Made by a program: the position numbers and the translations under genes. Source: JAPOUP01 sp026708635 (GTDB lineage Bacteria > Pseudomonadota > Alphaproteobacteria > Rhodobacterales > Rhodobacteraceae). Taken from it: DNA of 64,000 nt. The stretch is taken from contig OZ241336.1 of NCBI GenBank assembly GCA_965200115.1, positions 2,480,001-2,544,000 on the forward strand, read 5' to 3'. A model generated the notes under the pieces. That model was not told the origin of the DNA. It worked only from the letters and a program-made list of their open reading frames with translations, and searched no databases. Positions 63,180-64,000 of this stretch are shown here, piece by piece. The stretch's first letter is position 1. Each line of letters starts with the position of its first letter.

Positions 63180-64000
63180 CTAGAAGGTTTTAAATGGCGG
63201 AGTTGAATCCGCCACCGTCGCGGCCAGACGGGCGGGCGGCAGGCCAAGCATCCCGGCAAGCTTGGGAATCGATTCGGCCTGCATCGGCGGAAAGACCGAA
63301 GGCATGAACAATGCGAGCGATTTGGCGTCAATTATGGCAAAACACTCCTGCTCCGGTTGGGAAGCCACGAGACGGCCCCAGATCGCGTACCTCTTGGGCC
63401 ACAGATCCTCGCCTTCGTCATAGAAGCGTTCCCCATCGCGATTGACCACGATCGAGAAAGGCACACAGTCAAGGCGGGTCACGATGCCCCCATCATATTG
63501 CGGTGCCCGCCCATCGATCGCCACCGCATGACACTGGGTGGGATCACCGATTTGATCAATCCCCTGGCCGAGCAAATCGGCGAGCACCTCGCCCCGGTTG
63601 TAAGGTGTTCCCCGGATCAGGAAATTCCGGGCAGCCGATCCCCAGACCCGCGCTAGCCAATCGCGGTCGGCCTGAAAGCCGCCCGCCGCCGCCACAACCG
63701 ACTTGGGACTGATCCGGTGAACTGTATCGCCGTGTTCGTACTCCACGGACACGATACGATCACCGACCCGATCAAGATGTGTAACCTTTGCCTCGTAGAG
63801 CACATCAACACCCAGCGCGGCGGCCGCCCGGTAGTAAGCATTGACGAGCCCCTTGCCGCCGCCCAGGAAGAACGCGTTGGTCCGCGCCAGCGACAGGGTG
63901 CCCGCCAGAGGTGGCTGGAACCGGACACCACGCGCGTCCATCCAGGACAGACACCCCTCCGATTCACGAATGACCAGACGTGCGAGGTGCGTGTCTGTCT
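63180..64000 (-). pseudogene. FAD-dependent tricarballylate dehydrogenase-like gene, 3' truncated (5' end beyond window)
   Basis: The frame is open to the window end and has NAFFLGGGKGLVNAYYRAAA, SVVAAAGGFQADRDWLARVW, NFLIRGTPYNRGEVLADLLG and VTRLDCVPFSIVVNRDGERF, as in TcuA-like flavoproteins of the fumarate reductase/succinate dehydrogenase group. It ends ATVADSTPPFKTF and a stop, whereas the family continues past A-x-F-N-x-A. A one-base shift would give that motif (F-N-S-A). The last about 100 residues, with part of the active site, are lost at the island edge. Confidence 0.75.

Overview
The window is a piece of an alphaproteobacterial chromosome, GC-rich and most like Rhodobacterales. The evidence is gene content and gene order: an RNase D-like / kdsD / lptC / lptA / lptB run, then bamE, a divergent yceD / rpmF / plsX / fabH / ihfA / MerR run, a tRNA-Pro and a long-form dCTP deaminase. 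Coding density is low for a free-living bacterium of this group. Many gaps of 300-750 bp hold nothing recognisable, which together with the decayed mobile DNA suggests a host-associated or otherwise relaxed genome (inference).

From 1 to about 34150 the DNA is chromosomal backbone. It holds the LPS-transport and Kdo operon (1-3474, minus); a 2-hydroxyacid dehydrogenase; a FadR-type GntR regulator, a Rieske ferredoxin and a three-gene TRAP transporter (4018-11200) that share a candidate operator, TGGT-N11-ACCA; a TauE/SafE permease; YggT; an MFS carrier overlapping the murein endopeptidase MepA; a YhhQ queuosine-precursor carrier; ArfB; a squalene/phytoene-synthase-like protein without the usual Asp motifs; citramalate synthase; CysS; a PLP decarboxylase; an ABC-F protein; MsrB; BamE; and the ribosome, lipid and IHF cluster ending at tRNA-Pro and dcd.

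From about 34150 to 63180 lies an accessory island of nested and decayed mobile DNA. It contains Tn3-family pieces with four copies of a 38-bp terminal repeat, several serine resolvases (one intact), a frameshifted ISKra4-type element, and an IS66-family element with an 8-bp target duplication. That IS66 element carries a D12-class adenine methylase gene and is itself split by an intact ISKra4-type element with a 10-bp target duplication. The island also has an IS5 remnant, a 362-bp MITE-like element, a TnpB remnant, and an IS21 element with a 6-bp target duplication whose istB is split by a four-gene serine-recombinase element. Between these lie scattered shards of a Rad50/SbcC-like ATPase and a class I methyltransferase with an in-frame TGA. 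The island ends inside a truncated tricarballylate-dehydrogenase-like gene.

The most unusual part of the island is a small family of secreted Calx-beta proteins: three genes at 39229-39768, 43234-43853 and 43966-44475, and a frameshifted fourth at 56578-57010. The second has a 15-base C tract between its start codon and its signal peptide. At 15 bases the gene is out of frame; at 13 or 16 it would encode a complete signal peptide joined to the mature protein, so it looks phase-variable. Intact accessory genes include a BrnT/BrnA toxin-antitoxin pair, a serine resolvase, the ISKra4-type transposase and the nested recombinase cassette.
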